DNA of 37,435 nt from an uncultured Rhodospirillales bacterium (GTDB lineage Bacteria; Pseudomonadota; Alphaproteobacteria; Azospirillales; Azospirillaceae): positions 1 to 37,435 of the forward strand of contig CAIYNU010000070.1 of NCBI GenBank assembly GCA_903927615.1, in the 5' to 3' direction. The position numbers and the translations under genes are program-made. Every line of letters starts with the position of its first letter. Within the stretch, counting starts at the first letter, position 1. Below are positions 1-6,074 of the stretch, piece after piece. The notes beneath the pieces were generated by a model. The model was given only the letters and a program-made list of their open reading frames with translations. It ran no database searches and had not been told where the DNA came from.

Positions 1-1
1 A

Positions 2-214
2 TCGGTGCCGGCACCGATGCCGGCACCGATGCCGGCTCAGGTCACGGCACCGCTGCCGCCGAACGCCGTTCCGCCCCGCGCTTATCCCCCCGTGCCGGTC
101 GGTGCCTCCGAATATTACTCGCCGTCGGACGAGCCCTCTCCCGAGTCGTTGGCCCCCGAGTCGCCGTCTCCCGAGTCGCCGGCTGACGACTCCGGGGTGG
201 TGCCGCCGCGATGA
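2..214 (+). CDS. C-terminal fragment of an unidentified Pro/Ser-rich protein
   Basis: This reading frame is open at the left edge of the window, so only the C-terminal ~70 residues are visible. The tail is low-complexity. It begins with PAPM repeats encoded by a 12-nt tandem repeat, passes through a Pro-rich stretch with a YYSP motif, and ends in Ser-Pro-Glu-Ser repeats. No catalytic motif is visible and the family cannot be identified from this piece. By gene order, recalled from related Rhodospirillales, it could be the end of a DUF2066-type protein that often precedes the CDP-alcohol phosphatidyltransferase and hda; that is inference. It ends 54 nt before the next gene on the same strand, so the three genes may be co-transcribed. 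Confidence 0.45.
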   Translation, partial: SVPAPMPAPMPAQVTAPLPPNAVPPRAYPPVPVGASEYYSPSDEPSPESLAPESPSPESPADDSGVVPPR

Positions 215-268
215 CGGGGCAAGACCGGCTCATGGACGACCACGACCGGACCTGGGGGTGCCACCTCC

Positions 269-838
269 ATGCGTTTGCTCCCTAATATCATCACGCTCGG
301 GCGCTTGGTGGCGGTGCCGCTGACCGTCTATTTCATCCTGATCGGCGACCTGGCGGTGGCGTTCTGGCTGTTCGTGGCGGCCGGGGTGTCCGACGCGGTT
401 GATGGGGCGATTGCCCGGTTGTTCGACGCCCGGACGGTGCTGGGGGCCTTTCTCGATCCGCTGGCCGACAAGGCGTTGCTGGTCAGCGTTTATCTGTCCC
501 TGGCCAAGATCGGGTTGCTGCCGCTGTGGCTGGTGATTCTGGTGGTGTTCCGGGACCTGCTGATCGTTGGCGGCGTGTTGCTGTCCTACACCCTCCGCCA
601 ACCGGTGGTCTTGCGCCCGCTTTATGTCAGCAAGCTGAATACGCTCGCACAATTGATGCTGGCGGCGCTGGTTCTGGCGGTCAACGGGCCGGGGTTGCCC
701 GGCATCGAGTCGTTGACGGTGTTCGGCCAGACTCCGACCGTTGCGCTTGAAGGGGGGGTGGCCCTGACCACCGTGCTGTCCGGGGTGGTCTACGTGCTGC
801 GAAGCGAGTTGTTGTTCGGCAACGGAGGGGCGAGGTGA
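269..838 (+). CDS. CDP-alcohol phosphatidyltransferase (PgsA-like), membrane
   Basis: An integral membrane enzyme of 189 aa that transfers a phosphatidyl group from CDP-diacylglycerol to an alcohol in phospholipid synthesis. The family signature D-x2-D-G-x2-A-R-x8-G-x3-D-x3-D is present near residues 45-70 (DAVDGAIAR, then GAFLDPLAD). Hydrophobic segments spread over the whole length fit a multi-pass protein, and the length is normal for the family. The acceptor (glycerol phosphate, as in PgsA, or another alcohol) cannot be read from the sequence. The stop overlaps the GTG start of the next gene (hda) by four bases, so the two are translationally coupled. This pairing with hda is, to my knowledge, common in Rhodospirillales. 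Confidence 0.88.
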   Translation: MRLLPNIITLGRLVAVPLTVYFILIGDLAVAFWLFVAAGVSDAVDGAIARLFDARTVLGAFLDPLADKALLVSVYLSLAKIGLLPLWLVILVVFRDLLIVGGVLLSYTLRQPVVLRPLYVSKLNTLAQLMLAALVLAVNGPGLPGIESLTVFGQTPTVALEGGVALTTVLSGVVYVLRSELLFGNGGAR

Positions 839-1569
839 CGGCGGTTCAACTGCCGTTGGATCTGGGCTGCCGGCCGGCGCTGTCCGCGGCGGATTTCCTG
901 GTGACGGCAAGCCATGGGGAGGCGGTGGCCTGGTTGGAACCGGGGCGGTGGTGGCCCGGCCCGGCACTGGTGCTGGCGGGGCCGCCGGGGGCGGGCAAGA
1001 GCCATCTGGCGCGGGTCTGGGCCGCCCGGGTCGGCGCGGCCCTGGTCGATCCCGGGGCCCTGACCGTTGCGGGGGTTCCGGCCCTGACCCCGGAAAGCGG
1101 GGCGGTGGTGGTGGATGGGGCTGATGCGGTCGCGGGCATCGCCGCCGGCGAGCGCGCCCTGCTGCATCTGTTCAACGTCATGGCCGAAGCCCGAGGCCGG
1201 TTGCTTCTGGTGGCGGCCACGCCGGCCGCCGGTTGGGGGGTGGTGCTGCCCGACCTGAACTCGCGGCTCAGGGCGGCGCCGACCGTGACACTGGGCCCCC
1301 CGGGCGACGATCTGCTGGCGGCGTTGCTGGTCAAGCTCCTGGCGGACCGTCAGTTGCGGCCCCCGGCCGAGGTCGTCGCTTATCTGGTGCCGCGCATGGA
1401 ACGCTCCTGCGCGGCGGCCTGGCGGTTGGCCATTGAACTGGATCGGGCCGCGCTGGCCGCTCACCGGCCGATCACGCTGCCGCTGGCCCGGATGGTGCTG
1501 GCTCAGATCGCCGACGGCGATGCGTTGGCTCAGATCGCCGACGGCGATCAGGAGGTTTGTCCTCAGTAA
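835..1569 (+). CDS. hda: DnaA regulatory inactivator Hda/HdaA
   Basis: A 244-aa AAA+ protein related to DnaA domain III. In the family it acts with the loaded sliding clamp to stimulate ATP hydrolysis by DnaA and so limits re-initiation. The N-terminus carries QLPLDL, a clamp-binding motif (QLxLx type), at residues 4-9. The Walker A motif GPPGAGKSHLA follows near residues 50-60, and a Walker-B-like VVVDGAD is near residues 95-101. The GTG start overlaps the stop of the preceding gene (GTGA), which fixes the start. The C-terminus contains a perfect 21-nt direct repeat at a 27-nt period, so AQIADGD appears twice. The homologues I know lack this duplication. A hairpin with a T-run follows about 60 nt downstream. 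Confidence 0.87.
   Translation: MTAVQLPLDLGCRPALSAADFLVTASHGEAVAWLEPGRWWPGPALVLAGPPGAGKSHLARVWAARVGAALVDPGALTVAGVPALTPESGAVVVDGADAVAGIAAGERALLHLFNVMAEARGRLLLVAATPAAGWGVVLPDLNSRLRAAPTVTLGPPGDDLLAALLVKLLADRQLRPPAEVVAYLVPRMERSCAAAWRLAIELDRAALAAHRPITLPLARMVLAQIADGDALAQIADGDQEVCPQ
1501..1548 (+). repeat. 21-nt direct repeat at 27-nt period inside the hda 3' end
   Basis: The 21-nt unit beginning GCTCAGATCGCC occurs at 1501-1521 and again, identically, at 1528-1548, separated by six bases. The 27-nt period preserves the frame and adds nine residues near the C-terminus of Hda. It looks like a recent slippage or duplication event. Confidence 0.9.
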
Positions 1570-1608
1570 GTGCCGGATAGGGTGATGGACCTCATGACGA
1601 AAAGGGTT

Positions 1609-1660
1609 CAAAGGGCCGACCGGCCCTTTGTGGGTGTGGACAGAGCCCACAAAGTCGTTT
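1609..1660. terminator. Overlapping hairpins between convergent hda and rquA
   Basis: Two mutually exclusive perfect hairpins share the CTTTG strand. The first pairs CAAAGGGCC (1609-1617) with GGCCCTTTG (1622-1630). The second pairs CTTTGTGGG (1626-1634) with CCCACAAAG (1646-1654) and is followed by TCGTTTT. The second has the form of an intrinsic terminator for hda. The first is symmetric and could serve the opposite strand. A very similar element lies at the right edge of the window. Confidence 0.65.
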
Positions 1661-1689
1661 TGGTTTCAACCCATTCCCTGTCCGAGTGC

Positions 1690-2463
1690 CTATGGGGCGG
1701 CCATTCCGGACTCCGGCGGATCGACCCGCTCGGCGACCACCTTCTGGTAGAGACCCCCGAAGAATGTTTGCTTACGCCAACGGAACCCGCCGCGGTGACG
1801 GGCGTAGCTCTCAATTTCCCGAGTCCAGAGCACGCGCGCGAACGGCTCGAGCAAGGCAAACACGGTCGCCATGATCGGGCGCAGCGGGTGCCACCGGCGC
1901 GGCTGATGGTAGTCGATGAAGACCACGCGCCCGCCCGGCGCAACCCGGTCCAGGGCGGCATCGACGATCCTGCTCTTGTAGTCCTCGGGCACCTCGTGAA
2001 GCAGGAAGAAGCTGACGACGGTGTCGTACCTGCCCTCGGGCGGCGCCGCGGCGTCCCCCGGGATGACCCGGGCGTTCGCGTGGTGTTCCAGCAAGCGGCG
2101 ACACCGGGCGATCTGGACCGGTGCGACCTCGACCACATCGAGTTTGCCGTCGGGACCGAGGGCATCCAGCAGTTGAAGCGAGAAGGGGCCGTAAACCGAG
2201 GCCAGTTGCAAGACCCGTTCGCCGGCGTGCAACTCCTCCAGCACGCCCCGGGCGAGCCGGTGGTAATTCCCCCAAAGAATGGCCGATACCATCGCCTGGT
2301 GGTCAAACACGGTCAGCGCCAGGGGTTCCAGATAGGCCCAGCGATAGACGTCCTGAAGATAGCCGGGGACTCCGGTGACGAGAGGGTCGGTTTGGTCGGT
2401 CTTGGCCTCGAGATCGATGCCGGTCCCACGGCAGACTAGGCTGTTGCTGTCATCGGGCGGCAT
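1690..2463 (-). CDS. rquA: Rhodoquinone biosynthesis protein RquA (methyltransferase-like)
   Basis: A 257-aa protein with a class I methyltransferase-like fold, recognised as RquA. RquA is the enzyme that converts ubiquinone to rhodoquinone, the low-potential quinone used for fumarate reduction under anoxia; it uses S-adenosylmethionine as amino donor. Supporting signatures are an N-terminal YLQDVYRWAYLEP segment, WGNYHRL, a VLQLASVYGPFS stretch where ordinary methyltransferases have a Gly-rich motif I, SFFLLHEVPED, and FIDYHQPRRWHPLRP. The frame is open much further upstream, but the ATG at 2463 is preceded by AGGGAG at a suitable distance and begins the conserved region. Its start overlaps the end of the upstream COQ10-like gene by 28 nt, implying one quinone transcript. 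A generic methyltransferase is the less likely alternative. Confidence 0.83.
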   Translation of the reverse strand: MPPDDSNSLVCRGTGIDLEAKTDQTDPLVTGVPGYLQDVYRWAYLEPLALTVFDHQAMVSAILWGNYHRLARGVLEELHAGERVLQLASVYGPFSLQLLDALGPDGKLDVVEVAPVQIARCRRLLEHHANARVIPGDAAAPPEGRYDTVVSFFLLHEVPEDYKSRIVDAALDRVAPGGRVVFIDYHQPRRWHPLRPIMATVFALLEPFARVLWTREIESYARHRGGFRWRKQTFFGGLYQKVVAERVDPPESGMAAP

Positions 2464-2951
2464 CGGCCACGGTCTCCCTTGGCGGTTGTGGGGGGGGTGG
2501 TGCTGTTTATGGTAGAAAGATTGACTCCGAACCGACGTTCGGCTTCGGCCATGAAGGCCGTCAGCATCTGTCGGGTTGTATCGCGAGAGGCTGTTTCGGC
2601 TAAACGTTGCAGGGGTTTGACGCTCAGCCCTAGAGACACTTCCAGCTCGATGGTGCAGCCGTCCTCTTGGGGGATGAACCGCCACGACATATCCATCTGC
2701 TTGACCCCGTCCCCCTTGCCGGTCACGTCGATCCGGTGGGGGCGTTCGAAGGTGGTCGCCGAGCGGAAACGCTGGCGGAAGGCCATCAGGCGCACGATCT
2801 GATCGGTGCGGTAGCCGTTTTCGCGGCGGTCAGAGACCCGCGCCGCCTCCCACCCCGGGACGAAGGTCGGGTACCGTTCAACGTCGATGACAAGATCGAA
2901 CAACTGCTCCGCGGTGTACCCCGCTGCCCGATGAACAACTCGGTAGGCCAT
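2436..2951 (-). CDS. COQ10/START-domain protein (ubiquinone-binding or RatA-like)
   Basis: A 171-aa START-fold protein of the COQ10/RatA family. COQ10 proteins bind ubiquinone and assist its synthesis or respiratory use; E. coli RatA is a diverged member linked to ribosome association. The family hallmark is at residues 15-35 (LFDLVIDVERYPTFVPGW), followed by the expected alternating beta strands and a C-terminal amphipathic helix (residues 120-145). The last ~25 residues are a low-complexity extension overlapping rquA. AGGAAG lies about nine bases before the ATG. Because it is co-transcribed with rquA, a role in quinone binding or delivery is favoured over RatA function; this is inference from context. 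Confidence 0.85.
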   Translation of the reverse strand: MAYRVVHRAAGYTAEQLFDLVIDVERYPTFVPGWEAARVSDRRENGYRTDQIVRLMAFRQRFRSATTFERPHRIDVTGKGDGVKQMDMSWRFIPQEDGCTIELEVSLGLSVKPLQRLAETASRDTTRQMLTAFMAEAERRFGVNLSTINSTTPPTTAKGDRGRCRPMTATA

Positions 2952-3282
2952 CCTGACATGCTTCCTGACAGTAAACCGAAAATAACCTCAATCAGCCAAG
3001 TTAGACCGTCAATTGCCGAACCGCAACCCCGGGCGCCGTTGGGCCGGGCGGTGCGACCGTCACCGGGGTGCGGTTGGTGACGGTCCGACTGTGCCTGTCC
3101 GGCGCTTCCGGTGCAAGCCTGCTGGGTTACCCTAAGGGGCCGGTGCGGCGTTTCGTCCAGTCTGGCGCCGATAGGAATTCGCACCAAACTCGTTAAGTCT
3201 TCTGTGCCCGGCGTCGGGACGGGGCGGGGCCGACCGGGGTGGGGCCGACCGGGGTGGGGAGAGATGGGGATCGGGGATCGGG
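2952..3282. promoter_or_regulatory. Divergent intergenic region with repeated GACCGTCA motifs
   Basis: This 331-nt region separates the minus-strand coq10-rquA pair from the plus-strand XdhC-like gene and should hold both promoters. GACCGTCA occurs at 3004-3011. A perfect 10-bp inverted repeat pairs GACCGTCACC (3055-3064) with GGTGACGGTC (3076-3085). Near the right end a 15-nt unit is repeated exactly (3226-3240 and 3241-3255). No protein-coding gene is convincing here. Confidence 0.5.
3226..3255 (+). repeat. 15-nt tandem duplication upstream of the XdhC-like gene
   Basis: GGGGCCGACCGGGGT occurs twice in direct succession, followed by further G-rich runs leading into the start codon at 3283. 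The G-rich stretch also supplies the likely ribosome binding site. Confidence 0.85.
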
Positions 3283-3900
3283 ATGACGACGGTGGATGGT
3301 GACCAGGGGCGGGCGGGCATCGAGGATGCTCTGAGTGCAGCGGTCCGCTGGCGGGCCGCGGGCCGGGGCGTGGCTCTGGCGACCGTGATTCGCAGCGGGG
3401 GGGGCTGGCCGTGTCCGGTGGGTCGCCAGATGGCGGTGGACCAGGATGGGACGATGGTGGGGTCGGTTTCGGGGGGCTGGATCCAGGGCGCCGTGGTGGA
3501 TCAGGCACTCCGGGCGATCGCCGATGGGGAACCGCGGTTGCTGGGCTACGGCATGACCGACGACCGGGCGCGGGCAGCCGGTCTTCCCGGCGGCGGCCGG
3601 ATCGAACTTTATCTCCAGCCGGTTGGCCCGATGGACGGCAAACCGGCGTTGTTGGCGCGACTGCTGCGGCTTCGGGCGGAACGGCGGCCGGTGGCTTTGG
3701 TCACTGATCTGGTGATGGGGTTGCAAACGCTGGTCTTCGAGTCGGTGGTTCATGGCGGTTTCGGGCTCGACGGACCGGATCTGGCGGCGGTGCGCGACTG
3801 CCTCGCCGCCGGCCGGTGTGCGGTGGTCGAAACCGGAGAGGACCGCCGGCTGTTCGTCCAGGTTTTCATCCCCGCGCTTCGGGACTCCGGAACCGGGTGA
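3283..3900 (+). CDS. XdhC/CoxI-family protein, N-terminal domain only, signature cysteines lost
   Basis: A 205-aa protein matching the N-terminal domain of XdhC, the chaperone that binds molybdenum cofactor and loads it into xanthine dehydrogenase-type enzymes. The framework is recognisable: ATVIRSGGGWPCPVGRQMAV, GSVSGGWIQGAVV (residues ~65-77), LLGYGMTDDRARAAGLPGGGRIELYLQP (residues ~89-117). In the family the two glycine motifs read SGGC and GLxCGG; here the cysteines are replaced by Trp and Gly. There is no C-terminal Rossmann domain, so it is a single-domain form. No hydroxylase subunits are nearby, but mogA lies 1.5 kb downstream. It may be a diverged Moco-handling protein or have a new role. 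Confidence 0.72.
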   Translation: MTTVDGDQGRAGIEDALSAAVRWRAAGRGVALATVIRSGGGWPCPVGRQMAVDQDGTMVGSVSGGWIQGAVVDQALRAIADGEPRLLGYGMTDDRARAAGLPGGGRIELYLQPVGPMDGKPALLARLLRLRAERRPVALVTDLVMGLQTLVFESVVHGGFGLDGPDLAAVRDCLAAGRCAVVETGEDRRLFVQVFIPALRDSGTG

Positions 3901-3932
3901 CGGTCGGGCGCCGTGGGCCTGCGGCGATGCGG

Positions 3933-3978
3933 ATATCCCCAGACTTATCCACACCTCTGTCCACGGGCCTGGGGATAA
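3933..3978. promoter_or_regulatory. Cluster of DnaA-box-like sites
   Basis: A perfect DnaA box, TTATCCACA, lies at 3945-3953 on the plus strand. An ATATCCCCA near-match precedes it at 3933-3941, and TGGGGATAA at 3970-3978 is a one-mismatch box (TTATCCCCA) on the minus strand. All three lie within 46 nt in the noncoding gap after the XdhC-like gene. The surroundings are not obviously AT-rich, so a replication origin is not established; DnaA titration or DnaA control of the downstream gene is possible. Confidence 0.5.
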
Positions 3979-3990
3979 CTCCTGTCAATC

Positions 3991-4056
3991 TCAAAAGTGA
4001 CGGGCTCCCAAGTCCAGGTCTCGGCGCATCCCGGCGCCGGGTGTCAGAACTTTTGA
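3991..4056. repeat. Inverted repeat TCAAAAGT / ACTTTTGA
   Basis: TCAAAAGT at 3991-3998 and ACTTTTGA at 4049-4056 form an 8-bp inverted repeat 50 nt apart, about 75 nt upstream of the coiled-coil gene. A smaller GGCGC/GCGCC hairpin lies between them. It could be a pair of operator half-sites; the function is unknown. Confidence 0.4.
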
Positions 4057-4129
4057 ACGTGACGGTGAACGACGGTTCCGATAGAAGGGCAACAGTCAAG
4101 CCACCGACCTTCCGGATGAGAGGATGTCC

Positions 4130-4594
4130 ATGGGAAACAATTCGGCGACCGTCGTCAGGGAGCCAAAATTTTGGCGAATCGTCTCGGTCATAAGCCTGTT
4201 GATTGCCGCAGTGGCAATTGTCCTGTCTGCCTCTTTCGCGCAGGATATCAAGGCCCAACAGGTGCGCGCCGATCTGGCGACTCAGCAACAGCTGGCCGGT
4301 GTGACCGGCGAGCGGGACCAGGCCAGGGCCAAAACGGATGAGCTGTCGGCGCAAGTGGCGGCCCTGACCACGGAACGGGATGGCCTCAAGACCAAAGCCG
4401 CCGAGCTGGCGGACAAGCTTGCCGCGGCCGGCGTCGAGTCCCTGAAGGCCAAGCTGGATGACGCGACCCGGGACCTGGCTGCGGCCACCAAGGAGCGTGA
4501 CGAGTTGCGGGCCAAGGTCGAAGACTTGACGGGCGCCGGCAAGCCGGGGGATCAGAGAGGCGAGAAGAAGCCGGGTCATCACGAGCCCCGCTGA
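4130..4594 (+). CDS. Small membrane-anchored coiled-coil protein
   Basis: A 154-aa protein of unknown function. Residues ~15-38 form one hydrophobic segment (VSVISLLIAAVAIVLSASFA), either an uncleaved anchor or a signal peptide. Residues ~45-135 are a continuous heptad-like helix rich in Ala, Lys, Glu and Asp (LTTERDGLKTKAAEL-type repeats). The tail is charged. Two in-frame ATGs exist (4124 and 4130). The second is preferred because GAGAGG sits six bases before it but abuts the first. It is followed within 20 nt by a strong intrinsic terminator, and the DnaA-box-like cluster lies upstream. It resembles periplasmic coiled-coil scaffolds in form only; no family is recognised. Confidence 0.75.
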   Translation: MGNNSATVVREPKFWRIVSVISLLIAAVAIVLSASFAQDIKAQQVRADLATQQQLAGVTGERDQARAKTDELSAQVAALTTERDGLKTKAAELADKLAAAGVESLKAKLDDATRDLAAATKERDELRAKVEDLTGAGKPGDQRGEKKPGHHEPR

Positions 4595-4612
4595 GGTCCA
4601 TCGCCCTGTGGG

Positions 4613-4636
4613 AAGCCCCCCCGAAGGGGGCTTTTT
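4613..4636 (+). terminator. Intrinsic terminator after the coiled-coil gene
   Basis: AAGCCCCC (4613-4620) pairs with GGGGGCTT (4626-4633) across a five-base loop, and five T residues follow at 4632-4636. It is a classical rho-independent terminator 18 nt after the stop codon, and also lies downstream of the convergent hemerythrin gene. Confidence 0.92.
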
Positions 4637-4713
4637 CCGCTTTCCGGGGTCATCGGGATGGCGGAGCAAATAGGACGGGCGGGCAAGAGACCGGCGTTCC
4701 CCCTGATGAGCGG

Positions 4714-5118
4714 TCAGCGGGTGGGCGGGTGGTCGCGGACAAACTTCGCCAGTTTGCGATCTTCGACCTTCATGTGTTCCGAGATCATCAGGATCAGACC
4801 GCGAACCTCATCACGCAAGATCGATTTGACGACATCCAGACGGATCAGGATTGAATTAAAAGTTTCAATAATCTCAAGATGACGCTTCTTGTGCGTCGAA
4901 TATTCTGGATACTTTGCTCTTATCATCAAGTCTTCTTCGCTGTGGAAGTGCCGGATGTAATAATTGCAGTATTCCAAAATCCATTTTTCCATCTCGTTGT
5001 GGTCACCGTCCTGGCCGATTTTCTGCCAGATCTCATTGAGTCGGCAAACGATGTATTGATGCTCATCGTCATTTCGCTTTTCCCCGGTCTCGAATGACTC
5101 GTTCCATTCAATGAGCAT
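4714..5118 (-). CDS. Bacteriohemerythrin (single domain)
   Basis: A 134-aa soluble hemerythrin with a di-iron site that binds oxygen reversibly. All expected ligand motifs are present in order: WNESFETG, DDEH (first His), RHFHSEEDLM (His and Glu four apart), THKKRH (two His four apart) and EHMKVED (His and Asp five apart). The open frame extends upstream, but the ATG at 5118 follows GGGGAG at nine bases and starts the conserved MLIEWN sequence. It is a single gene convergent with the coiled-coil gene. Likely roles are oxygen storage, delivery or sensing in a microaerobic lifestyle. It is one of four hemerythrin domains in the window. Confidence 0.93.
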   Translation of the reverse strand: MLIEWNESFETGEKRNDDEHQYIVCRLNEIWQKIGQDGDHNEMEKWILEYCNYYIRHFHSEEDLMIRAKYPEYSTHKKRHLEIIETFNSILIRLDVVKSILRDEVRGLILMISEHMKVEDRKLAKFVRDHPPTR

Positions 5119-5448
5119 AGTCTCAGCTCCCCTGGTCGGCCCGGCAACAGGCGGACCGCTTTTGGTTGGTGACCGACGGGCCGCGCCCGGACGGCTTCGT
5201 TTTGTCCGGGTCCGCCAATCCTCATCGGGCCGTTCCGGGGCTCGTGCTGGGGATCGGCGAGGCGCCACTTTGTCGTAGCCAGCGGAAATTCGCAATGCGG
5301 TTAAACTGTCGGGGATCGTGATCGGGGGCCTAAGGATGCAGATGTCGCGTGCATCGGCGGCCGAAAAAGATGCACACCGCATCCACCCTTGATAATAACG
5401 GCGTGTGCGGTTACACCCTGGGACTAGGCAGGGGTCCGGAGGTTATCC
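5119..5448. other. Noncoding gap between hemerythrin and mogA
   Basis: No gene is supported in these 330 nt. It should contain the divergent promoters of the hemerythrin (minus) and mogA (plus). A 7-bp hairpin, CCCGGAC (5186-5192) with GTCCGGG (5204-5210), is visible. No molybdenum-cofactor riboswitch was recognised. Confidence 0.5.
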
Positions 5449-6027
5449 ATGGCGGCCATCCCAACCTTTTCATCGATGCCGGTTCCCATCGGCGTCGTCA
5501 CGGTTTCGGATCGCGTCAGCCGGGGCCAGTATCAGGACCAGGGCGGGCCGGCGGTGGTGGCCGAGTTGACCCGGATTTTGTACACGCCCTGGCGGCCGGA
5601 CCGCTGGCTGGTCCCCGACGAACAACCGCTGATCGAGGCGGCGCTGGTTGATCTGGCCGACCGGGTTGGCTGTGGGCTGATTATCACCACCGGGGGGGCC
5701 GGTCCCACCCACCGGGATGTCACGCCCGAGGCGACGGCGGCGGTGTGCGACCGGATCCTGCCGGGCTTTGGGGAAATGATGCGGACGATCAGCCTGAAAT
5801 CGGTCCCCGCCGTGATCCTGTCCCGCCAGACCGCGGGGATTCGCGGCCGCACGCTGATTCTCAACCTGCCGGGCAAACCCGCATCCATCGCCGAATGTCT
5901 GGGCGCGGTGTTTCCGGCGATTCCGTATTGCCTCGAGTTGATCGGCGGGCCGCGGCTGGAAACCCACGAGGCGGTGGTCCGGGCCTTTCGGCCAAACCGC
6001 CTGGACACTGCGCAGGAAAGCCCCTGA
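5449..6027 (+). CDS. mogA: Molybdopterin adenylyltransferase MogA
   Basis: A 192-aa MogA/MoaB-fold enzyme. In molybdenum cofactor synthesis it adenylates molybdopterin, preparing it for molybdate insertion by MoeA. Visible motifs are GVVTVSDRVSRGQYQDQGGP at residues ~14-33, the nucleotide-binding TTGGAGPTHRDVTPEAT at ~84-100, and NLPGKPASIAECL followed by FPAIPYCLELIGG near the C-terminus. The length matches the family. GGAGG lies seven bases before the ATG, supporting this start; an internal ATG nine codons later has no better site. The gene stands alone, with the cysteine-less XdhC-like gene 1.5 kb upstream as the only other Moco-related neighbour. A large imperfect hairpin starts at its stop codon. 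Confidence 0.93.
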   Translation: MAAIPTFSSMPVPIGVVTVSDRVSRGQYQDQGGPAVVAELTRILYTPWRPDRWLVPDEQPLIEAALVDLADRVGCGLIITTGGAGPTHRDVTPEATAAVCDRILPGFGEMMRTISLKSVPAVILSRQTAGIRGRTLILNLPGKPASIAECLGAVFPAIPYCLELIGGPRLETHEAVVRAFRPNRLDTAQESP

Positions 6028-6074
6028 CGGACAAGGCCGTGGTCCGGCCCGACGGGCGGCGGACCATCCGTCAG
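6024..6074 (+). terminator. Extended imperfect hairpin at the mogA stop
   Basis: Nested complementary arms run outward in order: CTGACGGA (6024-6031) with TCCGTCAG (6067-6074), GGTCCG (6041-6046) with CGGACC (6060-6065), and GCCC with GGGC at the tip. There is no T-run, so it is a terminator-like or transcript-protecting structure rather than a textbook terminator. Confidence 0.5.

Noticed and set aside
1570-2439. Plus-strand open frame of 289 codons opposite rquA
   Set aside because: It is the complement of the rquA frame; no domain is visible and the minus-strand protein has clear RquA motifs.
3925-4000. Chromosomal replication origin
   Set aside because: Only three boxes, no AT-rich unwinding region and no typical alphaproteobacterial origin neighbours; kept only as a DnaA-box cluster.
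5119-5448. Molybdenum-cofactor riboswitch ahead of mogA
   Set aside because: Only a simple 7-bp hairpin is visible; the conserved Moco-riboswitch architecture was not recognised.
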